Both the position numbers and the translations under genes were made by a program. From Herbidospora cretacea (lineage in GTDB: Bacteria > Actinomycetota > Actinomycetes > Streptosporangiales > Streptosporangiaceae), in contig NZ_BBXG01000016.1 in assembly GCF_001570605.1 (NCBI RefSeq), positions 62,001 to 126,000 on the forward strand: 64,000 nt of DNA. The letters are read 5' to 3'. Below the pieces are notes generated by a model. The model searched no databases. It saw only the letters and a program-made list of their open reading frames with translations, and had not been told where the DNA came from. Position 1 is the stretch's first letter. The number at the start of each line of letters is the position of its first letter. Of this stretch, positions 17,394 through 25,789 are shown one piece after another.

Positions 17394-18968
17394 ATGAACG
17401 AGATCGCCGCCCAGCTCGGCCAGGTGGGGCTCCCCGAACCCGTGAAAGCCCTGGCGAGTCGCCGCTGGGACGTGGTCGTGGTCGGCGGCGGCCACAACGG
17501 CCTGACATGCGCCGCCTACCTGGCCAGAGCCGGCAAATCGGTCCTGGTGCTGGAGGCCCGGCAGCGGCTCGGCGGGGCCTGCACCTTGGAGCGCCCGTTC
17601 GAGGATCCCCGGTACGTCGTGAGCCCCTGCGCCTACGTCGTCGGCCTCCTCGACGAGACGGTCATCCGCGAACTCGGCCTGAAAGATCGCGGCCTCGATT
17701 TCACCCTGGCCGACCCCCAGCTCTGGATCCCCTACGACGACGGCACCGCCTTCGCCCAGTGGCTCGACCACGACCGCACCCTCCGGGCGCTCGGCGAGCT
17801 CGGCCTGCCGCGCAAGGAGATCGACGGCTACTTCGCCTACGAGGAGCTGTTCGACCAGATGCGGATCAGGCTCCGCAAGGGCGCCCGCGACACCTGGTCG
17901 GGCGACTCGCCCTCCCGCGAGGAGCTCGACGCGCTCCTGGGCGACACCTATATGTCCGACGTCCTGTTCCACGCCTCGATCGCCGACGTGATCGACGACT
18001 TCGTCACCGACCAGCGCCTCAAGGACGCCCTGTTCGGCCAGGGGATCATCGGCACCTACGCCGGGCCGCGCGATCCCGGCACGGCGGCCGTCAAGCTGAT
18101 GCACTTCATCGGCGAGCTCGACGGCGTCGGCGCGGTCTGGGGCTACGTGAGGGGCGGCATGGGGATGGTCAGCTTCGCCATCGCCGACGCCGCCCGCGAG
18201 GCCGGCGCGGTGCTGGCCGCCGGGGTGCCGGTCGCCCAGGTGATCCCCGGCGAGGGGGTCTGCCTCGACGACGGCACGTTCATCGCCGCCACCGCCGTGG
18301 TCTCCAACGCCGACCCCAAGCGCCTGATGACCATGGTCGCCGACGCGCCCGACGACTACCGGCTGCGGATCGCCGAGTGGGACGTCCGCAGCCCGGTCGT
18401 CAAGTTCAACGCCGCCCTGAAGAGGCTCCCCACCTGGACGGCCGCCCCCGGCGAGACGTTCATGGCGGGCGGTGTGGTCGACGTGACCACCGGTCTCGAC
18501 GAGGCCCAGCGCGCCTTCGGACGCTGCCAGGCCGGCGAACCGGCGGTGGGGTTCGGGGAGATCTACGTGCAGGACGGTCTGATGAGCGTCTTCGGGCAGT
18601 ACGCCCCCTACGCCCTCAAGGGCGGCTGGGAGGCCCGCCGCGACGAGGTGGCCCACCAGTTCATCGACCTCATCAGCCGGTACGCCCCCGACTTCGCCGA
18701 CTGCCTGGCCCACTACGAGGTGCTCGGCCCGCCCGACATCGAGGCGCGCGTCGGGCTCACCGGAGGGCACATCTTCCAGGGCGAGGTGCGGCCGGACCAG
18801 ATGTGGGATCGGCGGTTGACCCCCCGTACACCGATGGAGGGGGTCTATCTTTGCGGCGCGGCCACGCACCCGGGCGGCAGCGTCATCGCCCTGAATGGGC
18901 GGAACGCGGCCATGGCCGTTCTGGTAGATATGGGAGACTCGGCCCGGGGAACAGGTGATTGTCCCTAA
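17394..18968 (+). CDS. CrtI/PYROXD2-like FAD-dependent oxidoreductase
   Basis: 524 residues. The dinucleotide-binding motif VVVGGGHNGLTCAAYLARAG followed by LVLEA is at about residues 25-50. The C-terminal FAD motif GVYLCGAATHPGGSV is near 490, typical of the phytoene-desaturase-like amine oxidase family. Carotenoid genes are absent nearby, so the substrate is unknown; the long spacer resembles PYROXD2-type proteins. ATG 17394 is preferred, although GGGGG sits immediately before it and an upstream TTG at 17358 is in frame. If ATG is right, the palindrome at 17366 lies in its leader. Confidence 0.85.
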   Translation: MNEIAAQLGQVGLPEPVKALASRRWDVVVVGGGHNGLTCAAYLARAGKSVLVLEARQRLGGACTLERPFEDPRYVVSPCAYVVGLLDETVIRELGLKDRGLDFTLADPQLWIPYDDGTAFAQWLDHDRTLRALGELGLPRKEIDGYFAYEELFDQMRIRLRKGARDTWSGDSPSREELDALLGDTYMSDVLFHASIADVIDDFVTDQRLKDALFGQGIIGTYAGPRDPGTAAVKLMHFIGELDGVGAVWGYVRGGMGMVSFAIADAAREAGAVLAAGVPVAQVIPGEGVCLDDGTFIAATAVVSNADPKRLMTMVADAPDDYRLRIAEWDVRSPVVKFNAALKRLPTWTAAPGETFMAGGVVDVTTGLDEAQRAFGRCQAGEPAVGFGEIYVQDGLMSVFGQYAPYALKGGWEARRDEVAHQFIDLISRYAPDFADCLAHYEVLGPPDIEARVGLTGGHIFQGEVRPDQMWDRRLTPRTPMEGVYLCGAATHPGGSVIALNGRNAAMAVLVDMGDSARGTGDCP

Positions 18969-19013
18969 GCTGAATCGGGTGACCACCACCCTCGAACTTC
19001 TCGGAGCATGCCC

Positions 19014-19871
19014 ATGAGCTGGCTGGGGTTCACCATTGCCCTGCTGGGTGCGCTCGGTTACGCGCTGGGGGCGGCCCTCCAGCAGTTCGAGGCCGTGGCC
19101 CAGGGCGCGACCCTCCGGCTGGTGCGCCGGCCGCGCTGGTGGATCGGCGGCGCCATCAGCTTCACCGGCGCCTGTCTCCACGCGGTCGCGCTCAGCTTCG
19201 CGCCGCTCATCATCGTGCAGCCCATCAGCGTCGCCACGCTCGTGTTCGCGGTGCCGCTGGCCGCCTGGCTGCACGGACGCCGGGCCCACCGCAGCGAGTA
19301 TCTCGGCTCGGCGGCCGTCGCGGGCGGGCTGCTGTGGCTGATGCTGCTGGTCCCCGCCCACAACGCGACCCCGTCGATGTCGACCGGCGAGGGCCTCGGG
19401 CTGATCCTGGTGGTCGCCCTGATCGCCGCCGCGAGCTTCGTGTCCGCGCGCTTCTTCGCCGGGCCCGGCAAGGCCATCTGGATGTCGATCGGCGCGGGCG
19501 CGGTGACCGCGACCGTGTCGACGTTCGTGCGAGTGGTGGGGGCCAACTTCGACGGCGCGTGGGGCGACTTACTCCACTGGTTCGCCCTGGCGATCCCGCT
19601 GCTGCTGATCGCCGCCGTCGTGCTGCTGCAGAAGTCCTACGAGGTCGGCTACTTCGGCATCGCGTACGCGACCGTGCAGATCGTCGACCCCATCACGTCG
19701 ATCACCGCCGGGACCGTCCTGCTCGGCGAACCGCTGCCGACCGGGGTGGGCCAGGTCGTCCCGGCGCTGATGGCCACCGCGATCCTCGTCTGGGGCACGA
19801 TCACGCTGAGCCGGTTGGCGCCGGACCACAAGCCCGCGATCGAAGAGGTCAAAGAGGCCGTCACGGTCTGA
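19014..19871 (+). CDS. DMT-superfamily (EamA/NIPA-like) membrane protein
   Basis: 285 residues with about nine membrane helices in two EamA-like halves. The segments YALGAALQQFEA near the N-terminus and TSITAGTVLLGEPLP in the last third resemble NIPA/DMT-type proteins of actinomycetes. ATG 19014 fits the GGAG at 19003 better than ATG 19008. Substrate unknown (a metabolite or Mg2+ are options). Its end overlaps the monooxygenase gene tail to tail by 11 bases. Confidence 0.8.
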   Translation: MSWLGFTIALLGALGYALGAALQQFEAVAQGATLRLVRRPRWWIGGAISFTGACLHAVALSFAPLIIVQPISVATLVFAVPLAAWLHGRRAHRSEYLGSAAVAGGLLWLMLLVPAHNATPSMSTGEGLGLILVVALIAAASFVSARFFAGPGKAIWMSIGAGAVTATVSTFVRVVGANFDGAWGDLLHWFALAIPLLLIAAVVLLQKSYEVGYFGIAYATVQIVDPITSITAGTVLLGEPLPTGVGQVVPALMATAILVWGTITLSRLAPDHKPAIEEVKEAVTV

Positions 19872-20967
19872 CCGGCGGCTCCCACGCGAAGACCGCGTCC
19901 ATCTGCCGCAGCGCCGCCGTCGTGCCGAGCCTCCCGGCCAGGCCGATCATCGTGTTCCGCGCCCCCACCACGACCGGGTTGCGCCACGACGTCATCCGGG
20001 CGATGGTCCGCGACCGCTTCACGATCGGCGTCGTGCGCGGCAGCCGCGCCGCCGAGTAGGCGCTCAGATCCGGTGTGTACGCCAAAGTGACCGCGTCCTC
20101 GATCGCCTGGCAGGCCCCCTGGCCCAGGTTCGGGGTCATGGCGTGGGCGGCGTCGCCGAGCAGCGCCACCTTCCCCCGGTGGAAGGCCGGGGGGAGGGTC
20201 TCCAGGCTGTGGATGTCGGTGCGGATCACCTTGGCCGGGTCGGTGCGGTCGAGCAGCGCCGGGATGGGGTCGTGCCAGCCGGCGAACAGCCGTGTCAGGT
20301 CGGCCAGTTCGTCGGGCGACGCGCCGCCCGGCGGGGCGGGGGCGGTGGCGTAGCCGTAGATCTTCTTCCTGGCCAGCGGCATCACCCCGAAGACCTGGCC
20401 GTCGCCCCACGACTCCGACGGCTGGGCGGTGCCGTCGGCGATGAAGCGCCAGCTCGTCACCCCCGCGTAGACCGGGGCGGGCAGCGCCGGGAACAGCGCC
20501 TGCCTGATCCGCGAGCGGATGCCGTCGGCGGCCACCACCAGATCGGCCCGCAGTTCACCCTTCGACGTCACCACCACGCCGTCCTCGGAGGCCGACTCCA
20601 CGAGCGTGCCGAGCTCGATGCCGGGGACCTTCTCCGCGAGCAGGCCGACGATCTCGGCCCGGTGGAGGAGCACGGTCGGGTCGCCGTAGCGCTGCTCGGC
20701 GGCCTCGGCGCTGGTGCGTGACAGCCACTTCCCGCTCTTGGTCCTGATGCCGCCCGAGCCCTGGAACGCCGCCAGCTTCCTGACCGGGTCGCCCACCCCG
20801 ATCACGTCGAGCGCGCGCAGCGCGTTGGGCGCCATCGCCAGGCCCGCGCCGACCGGCTCGATCGAGGCGGCCCGCTCCAGCACGGTCACCGCCCAGCCCC
20901 GCTGACTCAGCGCGGCGGCGGCGGTGAGCCCGCCGATCCCGGCCCCGACGACCACGGCGTGTCTCAT
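19861..20967 (-). CDS. FAD-dependent monooxygenase (salicylate/PHBH-like)
   Basis: 368 residues. VVGAGIGGLTAAAALSQRG at the N-terminus binds the FAD ADP moiety. DLVVAADGIRSRIR (about 155) is the DG motif and LLGDAAHAMTPNLGQGACQ (about 270) the GD motif. This arrangement marks class-A flavin monooxygenases, which hydroxylate aromatic or related substrates with NAD(P)H and O2. AAGGAG lies before the ATG. It is divergent from a TetR gene with two identical-arm palindromes between them, so the enzyme is probably induced by its substrate or by a toxic compound. Confidence 0.9.
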   Translation of the reverse strand: MRHAVVVGAGIGGLTAAAALSQRGWAVTVLERAASIEPVGAGLAMAPNALRALDVIGVGDPVRKLAAFQGSGGIRTKSGKWLSRTSAEAAEQRYGDPTVLLHRAEIVGLLAEKVPGIELGTLVESASEDGVVVTSKGELRADLVVAADGIRSRIRQALFPALPAPVYAGVTSWRFIADGTAQPSESWGDGQVFGVMPLARKKIYGYATAPAPPGGASPDELADLTRLFAGWHDPIPALLDRTDPAKVIRTDIHSLETLPPAFHRGKVALLGDAAHAMTPNLGQGACQAIEDAVTLAYTPDLSAYSAARLPRTTPIVKRSRTIARMTSWRNPVVVGARNTMIGLAGRLGTTAALRQMDAVFAWEPPVRP

Positions 20968-20987
20968 GTCCTGCTCCTTGGGAGGAA

Positions 20988-21001
20988 ACTACATCTGTAG
21001 T
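20988..21001. promoter_or_regulatory. TetR operator candidate 1
   Basis: ACTACATCTGTAGT, 6-bp perfect arms. It has the same arms as the second site 28 bases away, and lies between the monooxygenase and TetR genes, close to the monooxygenase ribosome site. Confidence 0.7.
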
Positions 21002-21015
21002 ACGCCGAGGCTAAC

Positions 21016-21029
21016 ACTACATGTGTAGT
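21016..21029. promoter_or_regulatory. TetR operator candidate 2
   Basis: ACTACATGTGTAGT, 6-bp perfect arms identical to those at 20988. It ends 8 bases before the TetR start codon, so binding would block both divergent promoters. Confidence 0.7.
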
Positions 21030-21037
21030 CTGCGCGA

Positions 21038-21622
21038 GTGAGTACTGACCGAGTGCGGCGCATCGGGGACGCGGCGATCGAGATCCTGGCCGACCTGGGC
21101 CTGCGCGGGCTGACCCACCGCGCGGTCGACGCGGCGGCCGGGCTGCCGCCCGGGTCGACGTCCAACCTGGCCCGCAGCCGCGCCGCGCTGCTGGAGCTCG
21201 CGCTGGCCCGGCTGACCGAGCTGGAGGACGAGCACTTCGGCGAGCTGCTGACCCGGCCGCTGCCCGCCGACCGGCAGGAGGCCATGATCGAGCTGCTGGC
21301 GGTCTCGACCTGCAAGATGATCGGGCCCGACCGGCGGCGCAGCATCGCCCGCTACGAACTGGCGCTGGAGGCCACCCGGCGGCCGGAACTGCGCGCCGTC
21401 TACGACGACATCGGGCGCCGTTACCGCGAGCCGACCGTCGCCATGTTCGCCGCCGCCGGGACCTCCGACCCGGCCCGGCAGGGCCGCCAGCTCGTCGCGT
21501 TCACCGAGGGGCTGCTGTTCGACGCCGTCGTCGGGGCGGGGGGCACGCCCACGCTCGACGACCTGCGGGCCGCGTTCACCGAATACCTGTCGGCGGTGTT
21601 CAGGGACGCGTCACCGACTTGA
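21038..21622 (+). CDS. TetR-family regulator of the divergent monooxygenase
   Basis: 194 residues. The N-terminal helix-turn-helix (about 5-50: DAAIEILADLGLRGLTHRAVDAAAGLPPG) and C-terminal ligand domain match the TetR_C group common in actinomycetes. The start is GTG with little leader. Two palindromes just upstream probably mediate autoregulation and control of 20967-19861. The 3' end overlaps the YdeI-like gene on the other strand by 23 bases. Confidence 0.9.
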   Translation: MSTDRVRRIGDAAIEILADLGLRGLTHRAVDAAAGLPPGSTSNLARSRAALLELALARLTELEDEHFGELLTRPLPADRQEAMIELLAVSTCKMIGPDRRRSIARYELALEATRRPELRAVYDDIGRRYREPTVAMFAAAGTSDPARQGRQLVAFTEGLLFDAVVGAGGTPTLDDLRAAFTEYLSAVFRDASPT

Positions 21623-22175
21623 TCCGGCGGCCGGCCGCCGAGTCCTCGATCAGGGTGGCCAGGCGGCGCAGCCGGGTCTCCTCCTTCTTGGCGCTGATGA
21701 CCCAGTAGATGGCGGTCCGGCGGTACCAGGGGGCCTGGCCCTCGAACCAGTCCCACGCGGCCTTGTCCTCCTGGAACCGGGCGGCGTACTCCTCGGGGAG
21801 CTCGGCGGCCTGGCGCTGCTCGTAGGAGTAGATCTCGGAACGGTCCTCACTGCGGGCCTCGAAGGCGGCCACGCCCGCCTCGTGGACGACGCCCAGCTCG
21901 ATCAGCTCGCGGATGCGGTTGATGTTCACCGAGCTCCACGTGCTGCGGGGCTTCCTGGGGGTGAAGCGGATGACGTAGGACTCGGGGCCGAGGCTCTTGC
22001 GCACGCCGTCGATCCAGCCGAAGCAGAGTGCCTGGTCGACCGACTCGGGCCAGGTCAGGCCCGGCAGGCCGGTGGCGCGTTTGTGGAAGCCGACCCACAG
22101 CTCCTTCTCGGTGGCGTGGTGGGCGGCCAGCCAGGCGTACAGCTCGTCGGGGGTTTCGAAGAACGTCGGTTCCAT
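21600..22175 (-). CDS. YdeI/OmdA-type (bacteriocin-protection family) protein
   Basis: 191 residues. Family motifs include ELYAWLAAHHATEKELWVGF, LCFGWIDGVRKSLG, and the C-terminal FEGQAPWYRRTAIYWVISAKKEETRLRR followed by a helix. Members are cytoplasmic proteins of unknown biochemical role, some linked to resistance to antimicrobial peptides. ATG 22175 is the natural start. It is alone and convergent with the TetR gene. Confidence 0.85.
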   Translation of the reverse strand: MEPTFFETPDELYAWLAAHHATEKELWVGFHKRATGLPGLTWPESVDQALCFGWIDGVRKSLGPESYVIRFTPRKPRSTWSSVNINRIRELIELGVVHEAGVAAFEARSEDRSEIYSYEQRQAAELPEEYAARFQEDKAAWDWFEGQAPWYRRTAIYWVISAKKEETRLRRLATLIEDSAAGRRIKSVTRP

Positions 22176-22311
22176 GGGGGGTCACCCTAGGGTCGCGGGC
22201 CGGGCGGGCCGAAGTGCCGGTACTCGATATCTACATGTCCTGATATATCCAGAAAAGTCCTCGTGTTGACCTCTGTCACCCCTCCGGACGCGGGGACCCT
22301 CCGTCGACACT

Positions 22312-22331
22312 CATACCGGCTGGTCGGTATG
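22312..22331. promoter_or_regulatory. TetR operator candidate of the acyl-CoA operon
   Basis: CATACCGGCTGGTCGGTATG has 7-bp perfect arms. It lies 10 bases before the GTG of the kinase-like gene. The core matches the palindrome upstream of the TetR gene at 27594, so one regulator probably binds both. Confidence 0.7.
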
Positions 22332-22341
22332 CTCGCGAGCT

Positions 22342-23292
22342 GTGACAGTGCCCGGACTCGACCTCGACCGTCTCGCCGCCCGCCTCTCCGAGGCCGGGGT
22401 CACCCACGGCCCCCTGACCGCCGAGCTGATCGAGGGCGGCAGGTCGAACCTCACCTACGTCGTCCGCGACGCCGACCGCACCGTCGTGGTGCGCCGCCCG
22501 CCGCTCGGCCACGTGCTGGCCACCGCCCACGACATGGGCCGGGAGTTCCGGGTGATGGGCGCGCTGCGGGACACCGACGTGCCGGTGCCGCGCATGTACC
22601 ACTTCTGCGACGACGTCGAGGTGGTCGGCGCGCCCTTCTACGTCATGGAGCACGTCGAGGGCGCGCCCACCCGTCTCACCCCCGAGGTGGGGGACCACCT
22701 GGCCGGGGTGCTGGCGCGGCTCCACGTGATCGACCCGGCCGCCGTGGGCCTGGGCGACTTCGGGCGGCCCGAGGGGTTCCTCGACCGGCAGGTCAAGCGC
22801 TGGAAGCGGCAGCTCGACGCCTCCCGCAGCCGCGAGGTCGCCGGGATCGACGAGCTGTTCGCCCGGCTGGCCGGGGACGTGCCGGTGTCGGGGGCGCCGG
22901 CGATCGTCCACGGCGACTTCAAGCTCGGCAACACGCTCATCCGCGACGGGCGGGTGCGGGCGGTGCTCGACTGGGAGATGTCGACCCTCGGCGACCCGCT
23001 CACCGACGTGGCGCTGTTCCTGCTCTACTCCGACTTCCCCCATCTCGACGTCGGCGGGCTCGATCTCGGCGGTGAGGTCGACGTCGCCGCGCTGGCCGCC
23101 CGCTACGCCTCGGAATCGGGCCGCGACGTGTCGCGGCTGGGCTGGTACGTCGGCCTGGCCTGCTTCAAGCTCGCCGTCATCACCGAGGGCATCCACTTCC
23201 GCTTCACCCAGGGCCTGACGGTCGGCGCGGGCTTCGCCGACATCGGGGACATCGTCGCGCCGCTGGTCGAGCGCGGCCTTCGGGAGGTCTGA
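22342..23292 (+). CDS. APH-family phosphotransferase (ACAD10/11- or LvaA-like acyl kinase)
   Basis: 316 residues. Kinase-fold motifs: GGRSNLTYVV (nucleotide loop, about 32), YVMEHVEG (hinge), IVHGDFKLGNTL (catalytic Asp and Asn, about 193) and VLDWEMSTLGDPLTD (metal Asp, about 213). This subgroup sits next to acyl-CoA dehydrogenases and in characterised cases phosphorylates 4-hydroxyacyl-CoA. It starts the operon 22342-26868 and stops 2 bases before the next start. Antibiotic phosphorylation is much less likely in this context. Confidence 0.85.
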   Translation: MTVPGLDLDRLAARLSEAGVTHGPLTAELIEGGRSNLTYVVRDADRTVVVRRPPLGHVLATAHDMGREFRVMGALRDTDVPVPRMYHFCDDVEVVGAPFYVMEHVEGAPTRLTPEVGDHLAGVLARLHVIDPAAVGLGDFGRPEGFLDRQVKRWKRQLDASRSREVAGIDELFARLAGDVPVSGAPAIVHGDFKLGNTLIRDGRVRAVLDWEMSTLGDPLTDVALFLLYSDFPHLDVGGLDLGGEVDVAALAARYASESGRDVSRLGWYVGLACFKLAVITEGIHFRFTQGLTVGAGFADIGDIVAPLVERGLREV

Positions 23293-23294
23293 CC

Positions 23295-24488
23295 ATGGAT
23301 TTCGCCTTCGACGCGACGACGAACGGCTATCGCGAACGCCTGGAGGCGTTCATGGCCGAGCACGTCTACCCGGCCGAGCCGGTCTTCGAGGAGCAGGCCG
23401 CCGCGGGGGGCTGGAGCGCGCCGCCGGTGCTCGACGGACTCAAGGCCGAGGCCAGGAGACGCGGTCTGTGGAACCTGTTCCTCCCGGAGAAGGGCCTGTC
23501 CAATCTCCAGTACGCCCCCCTCGCCGAGATCATGGGCCGGTCCCCGGCCATCGCCCCGGTCGCGACCAACTGCGCCGCCCCCGACACGGGGAACATGGAG
23601 GTGCTCCACCAGTTCGGCACCGACGACCAGAAGAAGCGCTGGCTCGAACCGCTGCTGAACGGCGAGATCCGCTCGGCCTTCGCGATGACCGAGCCCGACG
23701 TGGCCTCCTCCGACGCCACCAACATCGCCACCTCGATCGTCCGCGACGGCGACGAATACGTGATCAACGGCCGCAAGTGGTTCATCACCGGCGCGATGAA
23801 CCCGAACTGCGCGGTCTTCATCGTGATGGGCAAGACCGACCCCGAGGCGCCCAAGCACCGCCAGCAGAGCCAGATCCTCGTCCCGCGCGACACCCCGGGC
23901 CTGACCGTCAAACGCGGCATGTCGGTCTTCGGCTACACCGACAACGACCACGGCGGCCACGCCGAGATCCTCTTCGAGGACGTCCGGGTTCCGGCGGCCA
24001 ACCTCATCGGCGAGGAGGGCGGCGGCTTCGCCATCGCCCAGGCCCGCCTCGGGCCCGGCCGCATCCACCATTGCATGCGCCTGATCGGGATGGCCGAACG
24101 GGCCATCGAGATGATGTGCCGGCGCGCCCTGGCCCGCACGACCTTCGGGAAGCCGGTGGCGCAGCAGGGCGTCGTCCAAGATTGGATCGCCGAGTCGCGG
24201 GTGAAGGTCGAGCAGCTCCGGCTGCTGGTGCTGAAGACGGCCTGGCTGATGGACACCGTGGGCAACCAGGGCGCGCACGCCGAGATCCAGGCCATCAAGA
24301 TCGCGACACCGGTCACCGTCGAGTGGATCCTCGACAAGGCCGTCCAGGTCCACGGCGCGGGCGGCGTCAGCCAGGACTTCCCGCTGGCCGCGCTGTGGGC
24401 GGGCGCCCGCAGCCTGCGCTTCGCCGACGGCCCCGACGAGGTCCACAAGCGCTCCCTGGCCTACCGGGAGCTGAAGAAGCACACGTGA
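23295..24488 (+). CDS. Acyl-CoA dehydrogenase, ACAD10/11-like
   Basis: 397 residues. ACAD signatures: FAMTEPDVASSDATNI (FAD/substrate), GRKWFITGA, ARTTFGKPVAQQGVV and VHGAGGVSQDFPLA near the C-terminus. Similarity in layout to ACAD11/LvaC suggests it may act on the 4-phosphoacyl-CoA made by the upstream kinase, by elimination rather than simple oxidation. CGGGAGG lies before ATG. A 128-base gap containing a dispersed repeat separates it from the next gene. Confidence 0.9.
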   Translation: MDFAFDATTNGYRERLEAFMAEHVYPAEPVFEEQAAAGGWSAPPVLDGLKAEARRRGLWNLFLPEKGLSNLQYAPLAEIMGRSPAIAPVATNCAAPDTGNMEVLHQFGTDDQKKRWLEPLLNGEIRSAFAMTEPDVASSDATNIATSIVRDGDEYVINGRKWFITGAMNPNCAVFIVMGKTDPEAPKHRQQSQILVPRDTPGLTVKRGMSVFGYTDNDHGGHAEILFEDVRVPAANLIGEEGGGFAIAQARLGPGRIHHCMRLIGMAERAIEMMCRRALARTTFGKPVAQQGVVQDWIAESRVKVEQLRLLVLKTAWLMDTVGNQGAHAEIQAIKIATPVTVEWILDKAVQVHGAGGVSQDFPLAALWAGARSLRFADGPDEVHKRSLAYRELKKHT

Positions 24489-24535
24489 TTCCACCGATAC
24501 CGGATCAAGGACCCGGTGCGGTACTGCTTCCCTGA

Positions 24536-24589
24536 GGCAGATTCACGGGCGCGAGCCACGGCCGGCCTTCGGCCGTCCGCGTCTCGCTT
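24536..24589 (+). repeat. Dispersed intergenic repeat A, copy 1 (54 bp)
   Basis: It begins GGCAGATTC and ends CGTCTCGCTT. The centre CGGCCTTCGGCCG can fold as a hairpin, flanked by GCGAG and CTCGC that extend the stem. It is nearly identical to 40887-40941. It lies between two acyl-CoA dehydrogenase genes, downstream of a stop codon. Confidence 0.75.
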
Positions 24590-24616
24590 GGAACGGCACG
24601 CAGACAAGGGGATCAC

Positions 24617-25789
24617 GTGGTGGACGCGACGACGGTCAGGCAGCGCGCGGAGGCGTTCCTGGCCGGGCACGACCCGGCTTCGATGAGCCCGCTCGACTGG
24701 CTGCGGGCCAGGTTCGACGCCGGGCTGGCCTGGGTGCACTTTCCCGAGGGACTGGGCGGCCTGGACGCCCCGCGCGACCTGCAGGGGCTGGTCGAGCAGC
24801 TCTTCCGGGGCACGCCCGACAACAACCCCAGCCGGATCGGCATCGGCCTCGGCATGGCCGCCCCGACGATCCTCGCCTACGGCACCGACGAGCAGAAGAA
24901 GCGCTTCCTGCGCCCGCTCTGGACCGGCGAGGAGGTCTGGTGCCAGCTCTTCTCCGAGCCCGGCGCCGGTTCCGACCTGGCGAGCCTGGCGACCAGGGCG
25001 GTCCGCGACGGCGACGACTGGGTCGTCGACGGCCAGAAGGTCTGGACGTCCAGCGCCCACCTGGCCCGCTGGGGCATCCTCGTCGCCCGGCACGACCCCG
25101 ACCTGCCCAAACACCGTGGGCTGACCTACTTCGTCTGTGACATGGAGGACCCCGGCGTCGAGGTCAGGCCGCTGCGCCAGATCACCGGCGAGGCCGAGTT
25201 CAACGAGGTCTTCCTGACCGGCGTCCGGCTCGGCGACGACCTGCGGCTCGGCGAGGTCGGCGACGGCTGGCGGGTGGCCCAGACGACGCTGATGAACGAG
25301 CGCGTCGCCATCGGCTCCGCCGGATCGCCGCGCCGCACGATGATGGGCCTGTTCACCGAGGACTGGCAGGCCCACCCCGAGCTGCGCACCCACGACCTGC
25401 ACCGGCGCGCCCTGGACCTGTGGGTGCAGGGCGAGGTGATGCGGCTGACCGGGCAGCGGCTGCGCGAACAGCTCCTGGCCGGGCACCCCGGCCCGGAGGG
25501 GTCGGGCATGAAGCTGCTGTTCGCCCGGCACCACCAGGAGGTCTCGGCGCTGGAGGTGGAGTTCCTGCGCGAAGACGGCCTGACCTACGACGACTGGACC
25601 TTCCGGCGGGCCGACGGGGTCGACTTCCTCGGCCGTGGCGCGGGCTACCGCTACCTGCGCGCCAAGGGCAACTCGATCGAGGGCGGCACGTCCGAGATCC
25701 TCCGCAACATCGTGGCCGAGCGGGTGCTCGGGCTGCCGGCCGAACCCCGAACCGACGTCGCCGTGCCGTGGAAGGACCTGCCTCGATGA
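24617..25789 (+). CDS. Acyl-CoA dehydrogenase (FadE-type), large subunit of a probable pair
   Basis: 390 residues. Motifs: CQLFSEPGAGSDLA, DGQKVWTSSAH, FNEVFLTGVRL and a C-terminal YLRAKGNSIEGGTSEILRN that carries the FAD/CoA loop. AAGGGGATCAC precedes the GTG. Its stop overlaps the next gene's start (ATGA), a tight coupling seen for heterotetrameric actinobacterial ACADs such as the cholesterol side-chain FadE pairs. The acyl substrate is unknown; long or branched chains are typical for the type. Confidence 0.9.
   Translation: MVDATTVRQRAEAFLAGHDPASMSPLDWLRARFDAGLAWVHFPEGLGGLDAPRDLQGLVEQLFRGTPDNNPSRIGIGLGMAAPTILAYGTDEQKKRFLRPLWTGEEVWCQLFSEPGAGSDLASLATRAVRDGDDWVVDGQKVWTSSAHLARWGILVARHDPDLPKHRGLTYFVCDMEDPGVEVRPLRQITGEAEFNEVFLTGVRLGDDLRLGEVGDGWRVAQTTLMNERVAIGSAGSPRRTMMGLFTEDWQAHPELRTHDLHRRALDLWVQGEVMRLTGQRLREQLLAGHPGPEGSGMKLLFARHHQEVSALEVEFLREDGLTYDDWTFRRADGVDFLGRGAGYRYLRAKGNSIEGGTSEILRNIVAERVLGLPAEPRTDVAVPWKDLPR

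Noticed and set aside
17394-18968. Phytoene desaturase of a carotenoid cluster
   Set aside because: No other carotenoid genes are near, and the family is broad; only CrtI-like is claimed.
22225-22260. AT-rich GATATC...GATATATCC stretch as an operator
   Set aside because: Imperfect symmetry and no gene start close enough to decide; noted only as a possible promoter region upstream of the kinase-like gene.
22342-23292. Aminoglycoside resistance phosphotransferase
   Set aside because: The kinase fold is APH-like, but operon context with acyl-CoA dehydrogenases and the shared TetR site fit an acyl kinase.
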